NCBI RefSeq assembly: GCF_001509835.1
Contig: NZ_JXTJ01000017.1
Span: 151,572-215,571 of the forward strand
Direction of reading: 5' to 3'
Origin: Allobosea sp. WAO
GTDB taxonomy: Bacteria > Pseudomonadota > Alphaproteobacteria > Rhizobiales > Beijerinckiaceae
Length of the DNA: 64,000 bases
The position numbers and the translations under genes were made by a program. Within the stretch, counting starts at the first letter, position 1. Each line of letters starts with the position of its first letter. The notes below the pieces were generated by a model. It did no database searches, had not been told where the DNA came from, and worked only from the letters and a program-made list of their open reading frames with translations. This document shows, one piece after another, positions 43,180 through 52,567 of the stretch.

Positions 43180-45117
43180 ATGCAAAGCGGCCCGTCAGTT
43201 CCGGCCGCAGCGCCGGTGCCGGCCTCGGCGATGGCCTCGCCGCTGGACGGCGTGACGCTGTTGCTCAAGCGCATCGAGGCGGAGGCCCTGGGCGCGCTCG
43301 ATGCCGCCCCCCAGCTTCCGGACGCGCTCTGGCGCATCATGCCGGGTACGCCCTCCGCCTGGGTGCTTCTGGCCGAGGGACTGCTGGTCGCCGGCGCCGT
43401 GCTCGCCGTCTATCTGCTGACCGGGCATCTGCTCAGGCATCGCCGCCAGCGCGCCGGTGCGGCGCGCTCGGCCTTCGCGGGGATCACCCGGGTCGCGGGG
43501 CTCGATGCGCTGGTGGTGCTCGCGGCGACGGTGACCGGCAGGTTTCTTCTGGTTCGCGTGCTCGGCATCGCGCCGGGAACGAGCACCTTCCCGAGCGATC
43601 TGACCAGCGGACTGATCCGCTGGCTTCTGCTGCTGACTCTGCTGCACATCCTGTTCCAGCCGACAATGCGACGCCTGCGCCTGGTCGCCGTCGACGATCA
43701 TGGCGCCAGCAAGGCCGTCTGGCAGTTCGGTATCATCTTTGCCGTCGGCCACCTGCACAACGCGTTGCTCGGCGCTGCGCAGCGCATGGGTCTGCCGCTG
43801 CCCTCGCTGCGGCTGATCTCCTGGGCCGTGGCGCTCTGCATGGCGCTGGCGGCGCTGCGGCTGCTGCGAAGTCTCGGCCGACACGGCTTGCCCGTGCTGA
43901 CGCGCCTGCTCGCCTCAGGCATGGTCCTCTTGCTGTTCGCCTTCTGGACTTGGGGCTGGATAGAGCTCGATTTCGACCTTTATCGCGGCGCCGTCGGCAT
44001 GATCGTGATCCCGCTGCTGGCGGTCGCGCTCGACCGGGCGCTGGCGGTCAGCATCCGCGATTCCCGCAAGCCGGAGATCATGCGCCGCTTCTTCGTCGTC
44101 CGTGTCGTCGTCGACGCGCTGGCGGCGGCGCTCCTGGTCCGCATCGTGATTCAGTTCTGGTGGCGGGATGTGTTCGGCGGCTTCACGCCCGAGGCGTGGC
44201 TCAGCTTCACCCACCGCCTGACCTTCGCCTCCTTCATCCTCGTGCTGGGCGTCACCTTGTCGGCGGCGATCCATGTCTGGACTGAGGCGAAGCTGACGCC
44301 GCGCGAGGCCGGTCCCGGCGCGGAACCGGGTGACGACAGGATGGCGCGGCTTACCACCGTGCTGCCGATCCTGCGCTTCGTCGCGATCGGGGTGATCGGC
44401 GTGGTCTTCCTGCTGGTCGCGCTCTCGACCATGGGCATCGACACCACGCCCCTGCTCGCTGGTGCCAGCATCGTCGGCCTCGCCATCAGCTTCGGCTCGC
44501 AGACGCTGGTCAAGGATATCGTCTCCGGCGTCTTCTACATGCTCGACGATGTCTTCAGGCTGGGCGAGACCATCGAGGCCGCCGGCCGCTGCGGCCGGCT
44601 CGAGCAGATCAACCTGCGCAGCGTGCGACTGCGCGACCAGTCCGGCCGCGTCCACACCATCCCGCTCGGCGAGCTCGGCACAGTCACCAACCATAGCCGC
44701 CGGCTGGTGCATGTGACGGTCGAGGTGCCCTTCGCGACGTCGCCGGGGCAGGCGGGGATGACCCGTTTCAGGCGCAATGCGGTCGCGGCCCTCCGCAGCG
44801 AGCCGACGATCCATGCCGCGATCGTCGGCGATATCGCGGTGCTGCGGAGCGAACCGCAGGACGGCACCGGCGGCAGCATCGGCTTCGGCTTCGACATGGT
44901 GGCGCCTGCGATCGAGCGCGTGCCGCCGCTGGTGCGGCATCTGATCGAGGAGGTCGCCGAGGAATCGCGGATGACCGGCAGCCCGGGGCCGGTCTCGGTC
45001 TCGGTCGCCGAACTACCGGTCACGCCGCCGGCCACGGAAGAGCCGACGCCGCCGAGCCCGGACTCCGCCGGCCTCGCTGCGCCCATGCCTGCCAAGCCGT
45101 CCGCGGCGGCGCCATGA
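43180..45117 (+). CDS. MscS-family mechanosensitive channel with extended N-terminus
   Basis: This 645-residue inner-membrane channel has about ten hydrophobic helices. The MscS core carries the pore helix ASIVGLAISFGSQTLVKDIVSG followed by the beta domain (AAGRCGRLEQINLRSVRLRD, HTIPLGELGTVTNHSR). The long N-terminal membrane extension resembles the YbdG/MscK-like group. The Pro-rich C-terminal tail is of low complexity. The gene appears monocistronic. Confidence 0.9.
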   Translation: MQSGPSVPAAAPVPASAMASPLDGVTLLLKRIEAEALGALDAAPQLPDALWRIMPGTPSAWVLLAEGLLVAGAVLAVYLLTGHLLRHRRQRAGAARSAFAGITRVAGLDALVVLAATVTGRFLLVRVLGIAPGTSTFPSDLTSGLIRWLLLLTLLHILFQPTMRRLRLVAVDDHGASKAVWQFGIIFAVGHLHNALLGAAQRMGLPLPSLRLISWAVALCMALAALRLLRSLGRHGLPVLTRLLASGMVLLLFAFWTWGWIELDFDLYRGAVGMIVIPLLAVALDRALAVSIRDSRKPEIMRRFFVVRVVVDALAAALLVRIVIQFWWRDVFGGFTPEAWLSFTHRLTFASFILVLGVTLSAAIHVWTEAKLTPREAGPGAEPGDDRMARLTTVLPILRFVAIGVIGVVFLLVALSTMGIDTTPLLAGASIVGLAISFGSQTLVKDIVSGVFYMLDDVFRLGETIEAAGRCGRLEQINLRSVRLRDQSGRVHTIPLGELGTVTNHSRRLVHVTVEVPFATSPGQAGMTRFRRNAVAALRSEPTIHAAIVGDIAVLRSEPQDGTGGSIGFGFDMVAPAIERVPPLVRHLIEEVAEESRMTGSPGPVSVSVAELPVTPPATEEPTPPSPDSAGLAAPMPAKPSAAAP

Positions 45118-45200
45118 CAACGGCATGGGCTGCCTGGGTTCGCTGACCACTTCGCCGCCCCGGATACCGGGCCGGAAGCTCACGGTGAAAGGACGATCCG

Positions 45201-45428
45201 ATGAATAGGTCTCTTCTCGTCGCCTGCGCCATTCTCCTCCAGGGCGGTTCCGCCGCGCTCGCCCAGCCGGAGCCCACCGCGCAGGAGCGTGCCGCCTGCC
45301 GCTCGGACGCGATGAAGCTCTGCGCCTCGTTCGTCGGCAAGCCTCCGCAGATGAACGCCTGCCTGCGTGACAACAAGACGAAGCTCTCGGATGGCTGCCG
45401 CAAGGTGGTCGAGGCCCGTGGCGGCTGA
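45201..45428 (+). CDS. Small secreted cysteine-containing protein, 75 aa
   Basis: This 75-residue protein has a signal peptide (MNRSLLVACAILLQGGSAALAQ). The mature part has four spaced cysteines (AACRSDAMKLC, MNACLRDNKTKLSDGC), a pattern of short periplasmic Cys-rich-repeat proteins. Good AAAGGA ribosome site. It converges with the two-component sensor gene. Function unknown. Confidence 0.75.
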   Translation: MNRSLLVACAILLQGGSAALAQPEPTAQERAACRSDAMKLCASFVGKPPQMNACLRDNKTKLSDGCRKVVEARGG

Positions 45429-45466
45429 AGTGCCGGGTCCGCGGGAGTCTGCGCGCTTCTGAAAGC

Positions 45467-46795
45467 TCAGCCGCCGAGCTCGATCTCGGCCCGCAGGCCC
45501 GGGCGGTCCACCCGGTTGCTCAGGCGCAGCGAGGCGCCGAGCTGCCTTGCCGCCGCATCGGCGATGGCGAGGCCAAGGCCGGTGCCGAGCGCGCTCTTGT
45601 GCCGGCCGCGGAAAAAGCGTTGCGTGACCAGCGCCAGCTCGTCTTCGGGTATGCCGGGGCCCTCGTCTTCGATGGCGATGCCGCGGCCGCTCGCCGTGGA
45701 CCGCCAGCTGATGCGCCCGTCCGCCGGCATGTGCTGCACTGCGTTCTCATGCAGGTTGCGCAGGATCAGGGTCAGCAATTCGCGGCTGGTCTGCAGGGTC
45801 AGCGCCTGCAGCGCCGGATCGAGCGTGACCGAAGGATGCGGCGCGGCGCCGGGTGCGGCCTCGGTGATCTCGTCGAAGATCGCGCCGACGGAGACCGTCT
45901 CGCGGGCGGGTGGCGGGCCGCTCGTGTCGAGCTTCGCCAGCGCCAGCAATTGCCGCACCAGCCTGGTCGTGCGGTCGACCGAGAGCGCGATCCGCTGCAA
46001 GGCGCCGTGCCGTACGGCGGGATCCTCCGCCGCCATCGCGATCTGCGCCTGCGTCTTCAGTCCCGCCAGCGGCGTGCGCAATTCGTGCGCGGCGAAGGCG
46101 GTGACCTCGCGCTCGTGACGGCGCGCCGTCTCGACCTTGGCGAAAAGCCCGTTGAGCGCCTGCGCCAGCGGCTTCACCTCGGCCGGCGCATGGGCGGCGT
46201 CGATCGGGCTCATATCGTCGGCATCGCGATTGCGAACATCGCCGGCCATCGCCCGCAGCGGCCGCAGACCCTGGCCGAGGCTGATCCAGATCAACAGGCC
46301 GAGCAGCGGCGCGATCAGCAGGGTCGGGGCGAGCAGACCCTTGATCAGCTCCGAGACGAGGCGATCGCGCAGGCCGAGCCGGTCGCCGACCATGATGTGG
46401 ATGCCCGCGGTCTCGTTGGCGACGGTGTAGACGCGCCAGGGCTCACCATCGACGATGCGGTCGGAGAAGCCGGAGCGAACCTCGGTCAATCGGCCATGCG
46501 GCGTACCGTCGGAGCGCGCGACGAGGCGGCCGTCGAACGACCAGATCTGGCAGGAGAGCTGGCGCTCATAGCCCCCGGCTTCGGCGGGCGAGCCGGGCAG
46601 CGCCGCCATCGCCACGGTCATGTTGGCGCTTCCGACCAGCGAGTTCACCATCCGCGCCGCCTCCTGGAGGCGGGTGTCGAGGACGCGCTCGAGCTCCCGA
46701 TGCGTGCCGAAATAGATCCAGACTGCCGCCGAGAGCCAGATCAGGCCGGTCGCCGTCAGCAGGATCGCGAACAGCCGGCCGCGCAACGAACTCAT
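45467..46795 (-). CDS. Sensor histidine kinase (QseC/TctE-like)
   Basis: This 442-residue membrane kinase has two N-terminal helices flanking a periplasmic domain of about 130 residues. The phospho-acceptor site is FAAHELRTPLAGLKTQAQIA, with N-box LHENAVQHMPADG and G-boxes EDEGPGIPEDE and GTGLGLAIADA. Its start overlaps the response-regulator stop by 4 nt. The signal is unknown; QseC/TctE relatives sense small envelope or carboxylate signals. Confidence 0.93.
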   Translation of the reverse strand: MSSLRGRLFAILLTATGLIWLSAAVWIYFGTHRELERVLDTRLQEAARMVNSLVGSANMTVAMAALPGSPAEAGGYERQLSCQIWSFDGRLVARSDGTPHGRLTEVRSGFSDRIVDGEPWRVYTVANETAGIHIMVGDRLGLRDRLVSELIKGLLAPTLLIAPLLGLLIWISLGQGLRPLRAMAGDVRNRDADDMSPIDAAHAPAEVKPLAQALNGLFAKVETARRHEREVTAFAAHELRTPLAGLKTQAQIAMAAEDPAVRHGALQRIALSVDRTTRLVRQLLALAKLDTSGPPPARETVSVGAIFDEITEAAPGAAPHPSVTLDPALQALTLQTSRELLTLILRNLHENAVQHMPADGRISWRSTASGRGIAIEDEGPGIPEDELALVTQRFFRGRHKSALGTGLGLAIADAAARQLGASLRLSNRVDRPGLRAEIELGG

Positions 46796-47454
46796 GACGC
46801 GACCCTGATCCGGTAGCCTAGTCCGCGCACCGTTTCGATCGTCTCGCGGCCGATCTTGGCGCGCAGATGGTGGATGTGGACCTCCACGGCATTGCTCTCG
46901 ATCTCTTCCTGCCAGCCATAGAGCCGGTCCTCGATTTCCACCTTGGAGAGCACGATGCCGGGGCGCTCCATCAGCGCCGACAGCACCGCGAACTCGCGGC
47001 GCGACAGGGGCAGCGGCACGCCATTCAAGGTCGCGGACTGGCTGGCCGGGTCGAGCACGATGCCGCAGGCTGTGAGGCAGGGCGCAGCCCGGCCGTTGCC
47101 GCGCCTGGCGATCGCCCGCACGCGGGCGCTCAATTCGTCGAGGTCGAAGGGCTTGCCGAGATAATCGTCGGCGCCGCTGTCGAGGCCGCGCACGCGATCC
47201 GGTGTATCGTCCAGCGCGGTCAAGAGCAGGATCGGCGTGCGGTCGCCGCTGCGGCGCATCTCGCCGAGCACGTCGAGGCCGGAGCCGTCGGGCAGCATCA
47301 GGTCGAGCACCATCGCGTCGAAGGTCGAGGTCGCGAGCGCAGCGCGCGCATCGGCGCAGCTCTCGACACGGTCGACCGTCATTCCGGCAAGGCCGAGGCC
47401 GACGGCGAGGCCGTCGGCGAGGATCGGGTCGTCTTCGACCACGAGAATACGCAT
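46792..47454 (-). CDS. OmpR-family response regulator
   Basis: This 220-residue regulator has an N-terminal receiver with acidic pocket VVEDD, phosphorylation aspartate in MVLDLMLPDG, and LTALDD and GKPFDLDEL. The C-terminal winged helix has SNAVEVHIHHLRAKIGRETIETVRGLGYRI. It is coupled to the sensor gene. A CTTAAG-N5-CTTAAG direct repeat, typical for this family, lies 37 nt upstream of its start, suggesting autoregulation. Confidence 0.93.
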   Translation of the reverse strand: MRILVVEDDPILADGLAVGLGLAGMTVDRVESCADARAALATSTFDAMVLDLMLPDGSGLDVLGEMRRSGDRTPILLLTALDDTPDRVRGLDSGADDYLGKPFDLDELSARVRAIARRGNGRAAPCLTACGIVLDPASQSATLNGVPLPLSRREFAVLSALMERPGIVLSKVEIEDRLYGWQEEIESNAVEVHIHHLRAKIGRETIETVRGLGYRIRVAS

Positions 47455-47490
47455 GCGCTCGCTCCTTCGCCCGCGACCAGACAGGCCAGC

Positions 47491-47507
47491 CTTAAGGCTG
47501 GCTTAAG
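47491..47507. promoter_or_regulatory. OmpR-family direct-repeat box
   Basis: CTTAAGGCTGGCTTAAG consists of two CTTAAG hexamers with a 5-bp spacer, the geometry of PmrA/QseB-type response-regulator sites. It lies in the divergent region between the response regulator and the DsbA-like gene and could serve both. A related 17-bp box (13 of 17 identical) lies at 52779-52795. Confidence 0.7.
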
Positions 47508-47614
47508 CTGGAGACCCGACAGCGCGGCTTCAACCGATCGAGAGGTCGCCGATGTCCCACCGGTATCATGCCGCCGGGCACCGGTGCCGACCATGTCGCC
47601 TGCTGGAGATGCTC

Positions 47615-48250
47615 ATGAACCGCCGCACTGCGCTCGCCCGAATGGCTGTCTCGGGTCTCGCCATGAGTGGTGTTCCGGCGCTGCTCGGCGCCTCCTCGGC
47701 CTGGGCGGTGGAAACCGGCGCCGATGCGGTGCTCAACGATCCCGAAGCGCCCAATGGCGGCAATCTGAAGGGTGATGTCACCATCGCCGCCTTCCTCGAC
47801 TACAATTGCCCCTACTGCAAGAAGACGGCTCCGGATCTCGCCCGCATCGTCAAGACCGATGGCAGGATCAGGCTGGTCTATAAGGACTGGCCCATCCTCG
47901 GTGATGCCTCGGTCTACGGCGCGCAGCTCGCGCTCGGCGCGCATTACCAGGGCAAATACGAGACCGTGCACCATGCGCTGATGGCGCTGCCCAGCATGCG
48001 GATTCCCAAGGACAAGATTCTGGGAGCGATCCAGGCGGCCGGCGTCGACATGATCAGGCTCCAGGCCGATCTCAAGGCGAAGTCGGACGCGATCACCGCG
48101 CTGCTCCGGCGCCATCTCGCCCAGGCCGACGCCATCGGCCTCGAAGGCACGCCGGCCTATCTCATCGGCCCGTTCCGGACCTCGACGCTCGATTATGACG
48201 GCTTCAAGCAGGCCGTGGCCGATGCTCGCGCCCGGCAGGCCAAAAAGTAG
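47615..48250 (+). CDS. DsbA-family thiol-disulfide protein
   Basis: This 211-residue exported oxidoreductase has a twin-arginine-like signal (MNRRTALARMAVSGLAMSG), a thioredoxin-fold active site NCPYCKKTAPDL, and the cis-proline loop EGTPAYLIG. ATG 47615 is preceded by GGAG, better than the upstream ATGs at 47609 and 47552. It may keep disulfides in envelope proteins. It shares its upstream region with the two-component regulator. Confidence 0.9.
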   Translation: MNRRTALARMAVSGLAMSGVPALLGASSAWAVETGADAVLNDPEAPNGGNLKGDVTIAAFLDYNCPYCKKTAPDLARIVKTDGRIRLVYKDWPILGDASVYGAQLALGAHYQGKYETVHHALMALPSMRIPKDKILGAIQAAGVDMIRLQADLKAKSDAITALLRRHLAQADAIGLEGTPAYLIGPFRTSTLDYDGFKQAVADARARQAKK

Positions 48251-48303
48251 TCGCGCCCCGGCCGCTCACCCCGACTTCCCACGTCCTTAGCCGAAAGCCA
48301 CGC

Positions 48304-48966
48304 ATGATCCGCGCCCTCCTGTCGGCGAAGCGCCTCGCCGTCATTGCCCTTGCCCTGTCGGCGGCCGCCTGCACCACGGTGCGGCCTCCGCCGCCACAGA
48401 TCGCTGCCGCGCCTGCCATCGATCCGCTGGTGGCGCAACGCTACGAAGCTATCGAAACCGAGAAGTTCAATATCCCGGCGGTCAATCTCGAGGATCTGCA
48501 GCCTCAATATGTCCGCCAGCTCGTCGATTACCGGACTAAGCACGAGCCGGGCACGCTGATCGTCGATCCGAAGAACCGCTTCCTCTACCTGGTGCAGGAG
48601 GGCGGCAAGGCGTTGCGCTATGGCGTAGGCGTCGGCAAGGCCGGGCTCGAATTCAGCGGCACGGCGGTGGTCGAGCGCAAGGCGCAATGGCCGCGCTGGA
48701 CCCCGACGCGCGACATGATCCGGCGCGAGCCGCAGCGCTACGCCAAATGGGCCGGCGGCATGGCCGGCGGCGAGAACAACCCGCTCGGCGCCCGCGCGCT
48801 CTATCTGTTCAAGAACGGCCAGGACACGCTCTACCGGATCCACGGCACCAATGAGCCGGAAACGATCGGCGAAGCCGTCTCCTCGGGCTGCATCCGCATG
48901 ATGAACCAGGACGTGATCGACCTCTACAACCGCATCCCGAGCGGTTCGAAGGTGGTCGTTCTGTAG
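48304..48966 (+). CDS. L,D-transpeptidase (YkuD) lipoprotein
   Basis: This 220-residue envelope enzyme has the lipobox LSAAAC, a Pro-rich linker and the YkuD catalytic region. That region has the histidine in YRIHGTNEPETIG (about residue 180) and the nucleophile in SSGCIRMMNQD (Cys196). It makes 3-3 peptidoglycan cross-links or attaches proteins to peptidoglycan, as known for the family. A terminator hairpin follows at 49018. Confidence 0.93.
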   Translation: MIRALLSAKRLAVIALALSAAACTTVRPPPPQIAAAPAIDPLVAQRYEAIETEKFNIPAVNLEDLQPQYVRQLVDYRTKHEPGTLIVDPKNRFLYLVQEGGKALRYGVGVGKAGLEFSGTAVVERKAQWPRWTPTRDMIRREPQRYAKWAGGMAGGENNPLGARALYLFKNGQDTLYRIHGTNEPETIGEAVSSGCIRMMNQDVIDLYNRIPSGSKVVVL

Positions 48967-49017
48967 GACCACGATCCAGGCGCTGTCATCGACGCGCCGG
49001 AGCAACGCCCGCCTGAC

Positions 49018-49044
49018 AAAAGGGAGCAGCCCTCTGCTCCCTTT
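49018..49044. terminator. Bidirectional hairpin between L,D-transpeptidase and purU
   Basis: AAAGGGAGCAG and CTGCTCCCTTT form an 11-12 bp stem with loop CCCT. The A and T ends make it usable as a terminator in both directions between the convergent genes. Confidence 0.75.
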
Positions 49045-49055
49045 GCCTTGTGGCG

Positions 49056-49916
49056 TCAGTCCCGGAAGACCACGGTCTTGCTGCCATTGCCGAGGACGCG
49101 CCCGTCGAGATGCCAGGCGACAGCGCGGGCAAGCACGCGTCGCTCGATGTCGCGGCCCTTGCGGACCAGATCCTCGGGCGTGTCGTGATGGCTGATGCGC
49201 TCGATGTCCTGCTCGATGATCGGCCCCTCGTCGAGGTCGGCCGTTACGTAATGCGCGGTGGCGCCGATCAGCTTCACCCCGCGCGAATGCGCCTGATGAT
49301 AGGGCTTCGCGCCCTTGAAGCCGGGCAGGAAGGAGTGGTGGATATTGATGCAGCGCCCGGAGAGCTTGCCGGCGAGGTCGTCCGACAGCACCTGCATGTA
49401 GCGGGCTAGGATCACGAGATCGGCGCGCGCTTCCTGCACCAGCGCCCAGATCTGGGCCTCCTGCTGCGGCTTGGTGTCCTTGCTGATCGGCAGGTAATGG
49501 AAGGGGACGCCGTCGAAATCGAGGTGCTGGTAGATCTCGCGTGGATAGTTCGAGACGATGCCGGCGATCTCCATGTCGAGCTCGCCGGTCCGCCAGCGAT
49601 AGAGCAGGTCGGCCAGGCAATGGTCGAATTTCGAGACCAGCAGCAGCACGCGCTGGCGCTCGCGGCGCGGCCTTGCATGCCAGCTCATCGCATGGCGCTC
49701 GGCGATCGCGCCGAAGCCCTCGCGGAACTGCGCGAGCGAACCGCCTTCCGGGAAATTGAAGACCACGCGCATGAAGAAGTCGCCGGTCTCGACATCGTCG
49801 AACTGGTTGGCCTCCTGGATATTGCCACCGCATTCGAAGAGATGGCGCGACACGGCCGCGACGATGCCCGGACGGTTCGGGCAGGACAGGGTCAGGAGGT
49901 ACTGTTCGGTCGGCAT
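49056..49916 (-). CDS. purU: Formyltetrahydrofolate deformylase PurU
   Basis: This 286-residue enzyme releases formate from 10-formyl-THF. The N-terminal ACT domain starts MPTEQYLLTLSCPNRPGIVA. The formyl-transferase domain carries INIHHSFLPGFKGAKPYHQA and the catalytic aspartate in TADLDEGPII. I start at ATG 49916 because the family-like sequence begins there; ATG 49994 would add a 26-residue Ala-rich tail. Its formate product may feed the formate dehydrogenase encoded elsewhere in the window. Confidence 0.92.
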   Translation of the reverse strand: MPTEQYLLTLSCPNRPGIVAAVSRHLFECGGNIQEANQFDDVETGDFFMRVVFNFPEGGSLAQFREGFGAIAERHAMSWHARPRRERQRVLLLVSKFDHCLADLLYRWRTGELDMEIAGIVSNYPREIYQHLDFDGVPFHYLPISKDTKPQQEAQIWALVQEARADLVILARYMQVLSDDLAGKLSGRCINIHHSFLPGFKGAKPYHQAHSRGVKLIGATAHYVTADLDEGPIIEQDIERISHHDTPEDLVRKGRDIERRVLARAVAWHLDGRVLGNGSKTVVFRD

Positions 49917-50116
49917 GCTGGCGCTTTCAGGGTCGACGTCCCCCGTGGGATCGAGGGCGGCTGCCGCAGCCCCGGCGGGCACTGCGGTCGTCATCGGATA
50001 CCGGCTGGTCGCACGGGGCTTGATGGCGCGCCCGGCCCGCGCCGCCCACCTATCGGCTGGGCCCGGCGTTCCGCAAGGCTTGTGTGCGGCGCGAGGGTGA
50101 GGTTCGCTGACGCGGC

Positions 50117-50395
50117 CTAGCCGTCGACGATGTCGTTGTATTCGGGATGCCGGCTTACCCAGCCCGCCATGAAGGAGCAGCGCGGCACCACCTTGCGCCC
50201 GCTCGCCCGGATCTGCTCGAACACGCCCTTCGCCAGCCGTGAGCCGACGCCCTGGCCCGAGAGCGCCTGGGGAACCTCGGTATGGGTGAGGACGATCCGG
50301 TCGCCGTCGATCCTGTAATAGGCGAGGGCGAGTTCGTCGCCGATCGCCAACTCGAAGCGGCTCTGATCCGGTCTGTCGACGACGGCATTGTCCAT
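50117..50395 (-). CDS. Small GNAT-like N-acetyltransferase (YjdJ type)
   Basis: This 92-residue minimal GNAT protein has the acetyl-CoA loop SGQGVGSRLAKGVFEQIRAS. The ending CSFMAGWVSRHPEYNDIV is typical of the Gcn5-related 'GtnA/YjdJ' family. ATG 50395 with GGAAAGGG upstream is used; the frame extends to 50482 without support. The substrate is unknown. Confidence 0.88.
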   Translation of the reverse strand: MDNAVVDRPDQSRFELAIGDELALAYYRIDGDRIVLTHTEVPQALSGQGVGSRLAKGVFEQIRASGRKVVPRCSFMAGWVSRHPEYNDIVDG

Positions 50396-50504
50396 CAGCG
50401 GCCCTTTCCGTGGGTCCAAGTCAGCGAGCCGCCGCGAGCGGATCGCTGCGGCAGGTGACCAGCAGCAGGCCCGGCGCGTCAACCCGTAAAGACACGGACC
50501 TTCC

Positions 50505-51893
50505 TCAGCGCGAATGAACGGGTGCCGGGGTCGGTTCTACTTCGGATGCCAGCGGCAGGCGAATGATGAAGGCGGTTCCCTGGCCCTCCGCCGAACGCAG
50601 CGTGATCGAGCCGCCATTGGATTGGGCGACGCGCTGGACGATCGCCATGCCGAGGCCTGCACCCGATCCACCGCTGCGCTTGCGCCGCCAGAAGCGCTTG
50701 AAGATGTGCTCGTGCAGCTCCTCCGGAATCCCCGGGCCATCGTCCTGCACGGTCAGGCTGCCATCCTTGCCCAGGACGACGTCGATCGTGGTGCCCGCCG
50801 GCGTGTGGCGGATGGCGTTCTCCACGAGATTGCGCAGCATGTGCCAGACATCCTGCTCATGCGCCTGAACACGCAGGCTGGTTAGGCCTTCCGGCTCGAC
50901 CAGTCCGAGCGATTGCCCTTTCTTGATGGCCTCGATCGCGAGGTCACCGACTACGGAGCGGCTGACATCGAGCAGGTCGGTCTCGCCGCCTGCCCTGTCC
51001 TCCTGCTCGAGCGTCGCCATGTCGAGCAGCTGGTTGACGATGCGGGCCATCAGTCGGGCATCCGCGAGCAGGGCCGTCCGCGCCTCGGATTCCGGCAGTG
51101 TCTGCAGGCGCGCGTCGAGCACGGCCAGCGGGGTGCGCAGCTCATGGGCAGCGTCGGCGGTGAACTCCTTCTGCACCTTGTAGCTCTGCTCGACGCGGGT
51201 CAGCGCGACGTTGAAGGCCTCCGCGAGCGGCAACACTTCGGCCGGCAGGTCGGCCGTCGCGAGGCGCGCGTCGCTGCGCGCCGGATCGAGCGCCGCCACT
51301 CGCCGGGAGACGTCGAGCACCGGCCGGAAGAAGCGCTTCACGATCATTGCATTCAAGGCGAGGAGCACCGCCAGCAAGGGCACAGCGATCGCCAGTGCGG
51401 CCCAGAGGAAGTTACGCAGCAGATCGTCGTGGATCACGTCCTCTTCGCTGAGGTTCCAGCCGAGGATGACCCAATAGGGCCGGTTCTCGATCGTCACCGG
51501 AAAGCTCACCGCCCGGTACTGCCGCCCGTCCGCCGCAAGCGAGAAGAATTTCGGTGCGTCGCTGCGCCCGAGCGCGCTGAGCAGGCGTTCGGCGAAGGCG
51601 GAGGAGGTGAGCTGGACCGTGCCGTTCGCCTCCACCACCGCGTAGCCGAATTCGCCGCTCTCGCCTTCTCGCGAATAGCGGCCCGGCGCCAGTTGCAGCT
51701 TGCCGTCCGGCCCTGCGGCCAGCGCCTCGGCGATCAGCCTCGCCCGGTCCGTCAGGACCTTGGCTTCGAAGAAGCTCGCGCGCTTCTGCAGCATCGCGTT
51801 GATGGCAAGCGGAACGATCAGCGCCGCGAGACACAGCACTGCAGCCTGCAGCAGGAAGATCTTCGACAGCAGGCTGCGGCGATGGGGGAGCAT
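50505..51893 (-). CDS. Sensor histidine kinase adjacent to the export locus
   Basis: This 462-residue kinase has two membrane helices (residues about 14-34 and 165-190) around a periplasmic sensor domain. A HAMP-like segment follows, then DHp TADAAHELRTPLAVLDARLQ, N-box LVENAIRHTPAG and ATP lids DDGPGIPEE and GAGLGMAIVQRV. Its ATG overlaps the response-regulator stop (TGATG). The pair sits upstream of, and divergent from, the large double-glycine protein gene. Confidence 0.93.
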   Translation of the reverse strand: MLPHRRSLLSKIFLLQAAVLCLAALIVPLAINAMLQKRASFFEAKVLTDRARLIAEALAAGPDGKLQLAPGRYSREGESGEFGYAVVEANGTVQLTSSAFAERLLSALGRSDAPKFFSLAADGRQYRAVSFPVTIENRPYWVILGWNLSEEDVIHDDLLRNFLWAALAIAVPLLAVLLALNAMIVKRFFRPVLDVSRRVAALDPARSDARLATADLPAEVLPLAEAFNVALTRVEQSYKVQKEFTADAAHELRTPLAVLDARLQTLPESEARTALLADARLMARIVNQLLDMATLEQEDRAGGETDLLDVSRSVVGDLAIEAIKKGQSLGLVEPEGLTSLRVQAHEQDVWHMLRNLVENAIRHTPAGTTIDVVLGKDGSLTVQDDGPGIPEELHEHIFKRFWRRKRSGGSGAGLGMAIVQRVAQSNGGSITLRSAEGQGTAFIIRLPLASEVEPTPAPVHSR

Positions 51894-52567
51894 CAGGCGG
51901 CCGCCGTCAGGACATAGCCGACGCCGCGCACGGTGTTGATCGTCACGGCGGCCTTGCCGTCCTGCAGGCGCTTGCGCAGTCGGTGGATATAAACTTCGAC
52001 CGCATTGGAGCCGAATTCGTCGTCGAGGCCGAAGAGCTGGTCCTCGACCGTTCCCTTGGGCACGATCTTGTCGGCCCGGCGCATCAGCAGTTCGAGCAAC
52101 TGGGTCTCGCGGGCTGACAGGGGAAGGGGCCTTTCCTCGACGCTCGCCTGCCGGCCTTGCGTGTCGAAGACGAGGTTGCTCACAGTCAGCTGCGCGCCCA
52201 GCAGGGCGCCCGGCCGGCGCAGCAGCGCCGCAAGGCGCGCCTTCAACTCCTCGAAGGCGAAGGGCTTGGCGAGATAGTCGTCGGCACCCTGTTCCAGGCC
52301 CTTGACCCGCTCGTCCATGGCGCCGCGCGCGCTGAGGATCAGAACCGGCAAGGGAAGCTGCTGGCTGCGGACATGGCGCAGCACTTTCAACCCGTCGCCG
52401 TCCGGCAGGCCGAGATCGAGGATCATCGCCGTATAGCTGCGGGAATCTAGCACCGCGATCGCGTCCGAGACGCAGTCGACGCGGTCGACGCCATAGCTGG
52501 CGGCTTCCAGCTGGCCGCCTATCAGCTTGGCGAGGTCGTCATTGTCTTCGATGAGCAGCAGTCTCAC
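51893..52567 (-). CDS. OmpR-family response regulator adjacent to the export locus
   Basis: This 224-residue regulator has receiver residues IEDND, phosphorylation aspartate in MILDLGLPDG, and LSARGAM and AKPFAFEEL. The winged helix is in SNAVEVYIHRLRKRLQDGKAAV. It is divergent from the 53018 gene across a 450-base region holding an OmpR-type direct repeat. It is therefore the likely regulator of the export locus. Confidence 0.92.
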   Translation of the reverse strand: MRLLLIEDNDDLAKLIGGQLEAASYGVDRVDCVSDAIAVLDSRSYTAMILDLGLPDGDGLKVLRHVRSQQLPLPVLILSARGAMDERVKGLEQGADDYLAKPFAFEELKARLAALLRRPGALLGAQLTVSNLVFDTQGRQASVEERPLPLSARETQLLELLMRRADKIVPKGTVEDQLFGLDDEFGSNAVEVYIHRLRKRLQDGKAAVTINTVRGVGYVLTAAA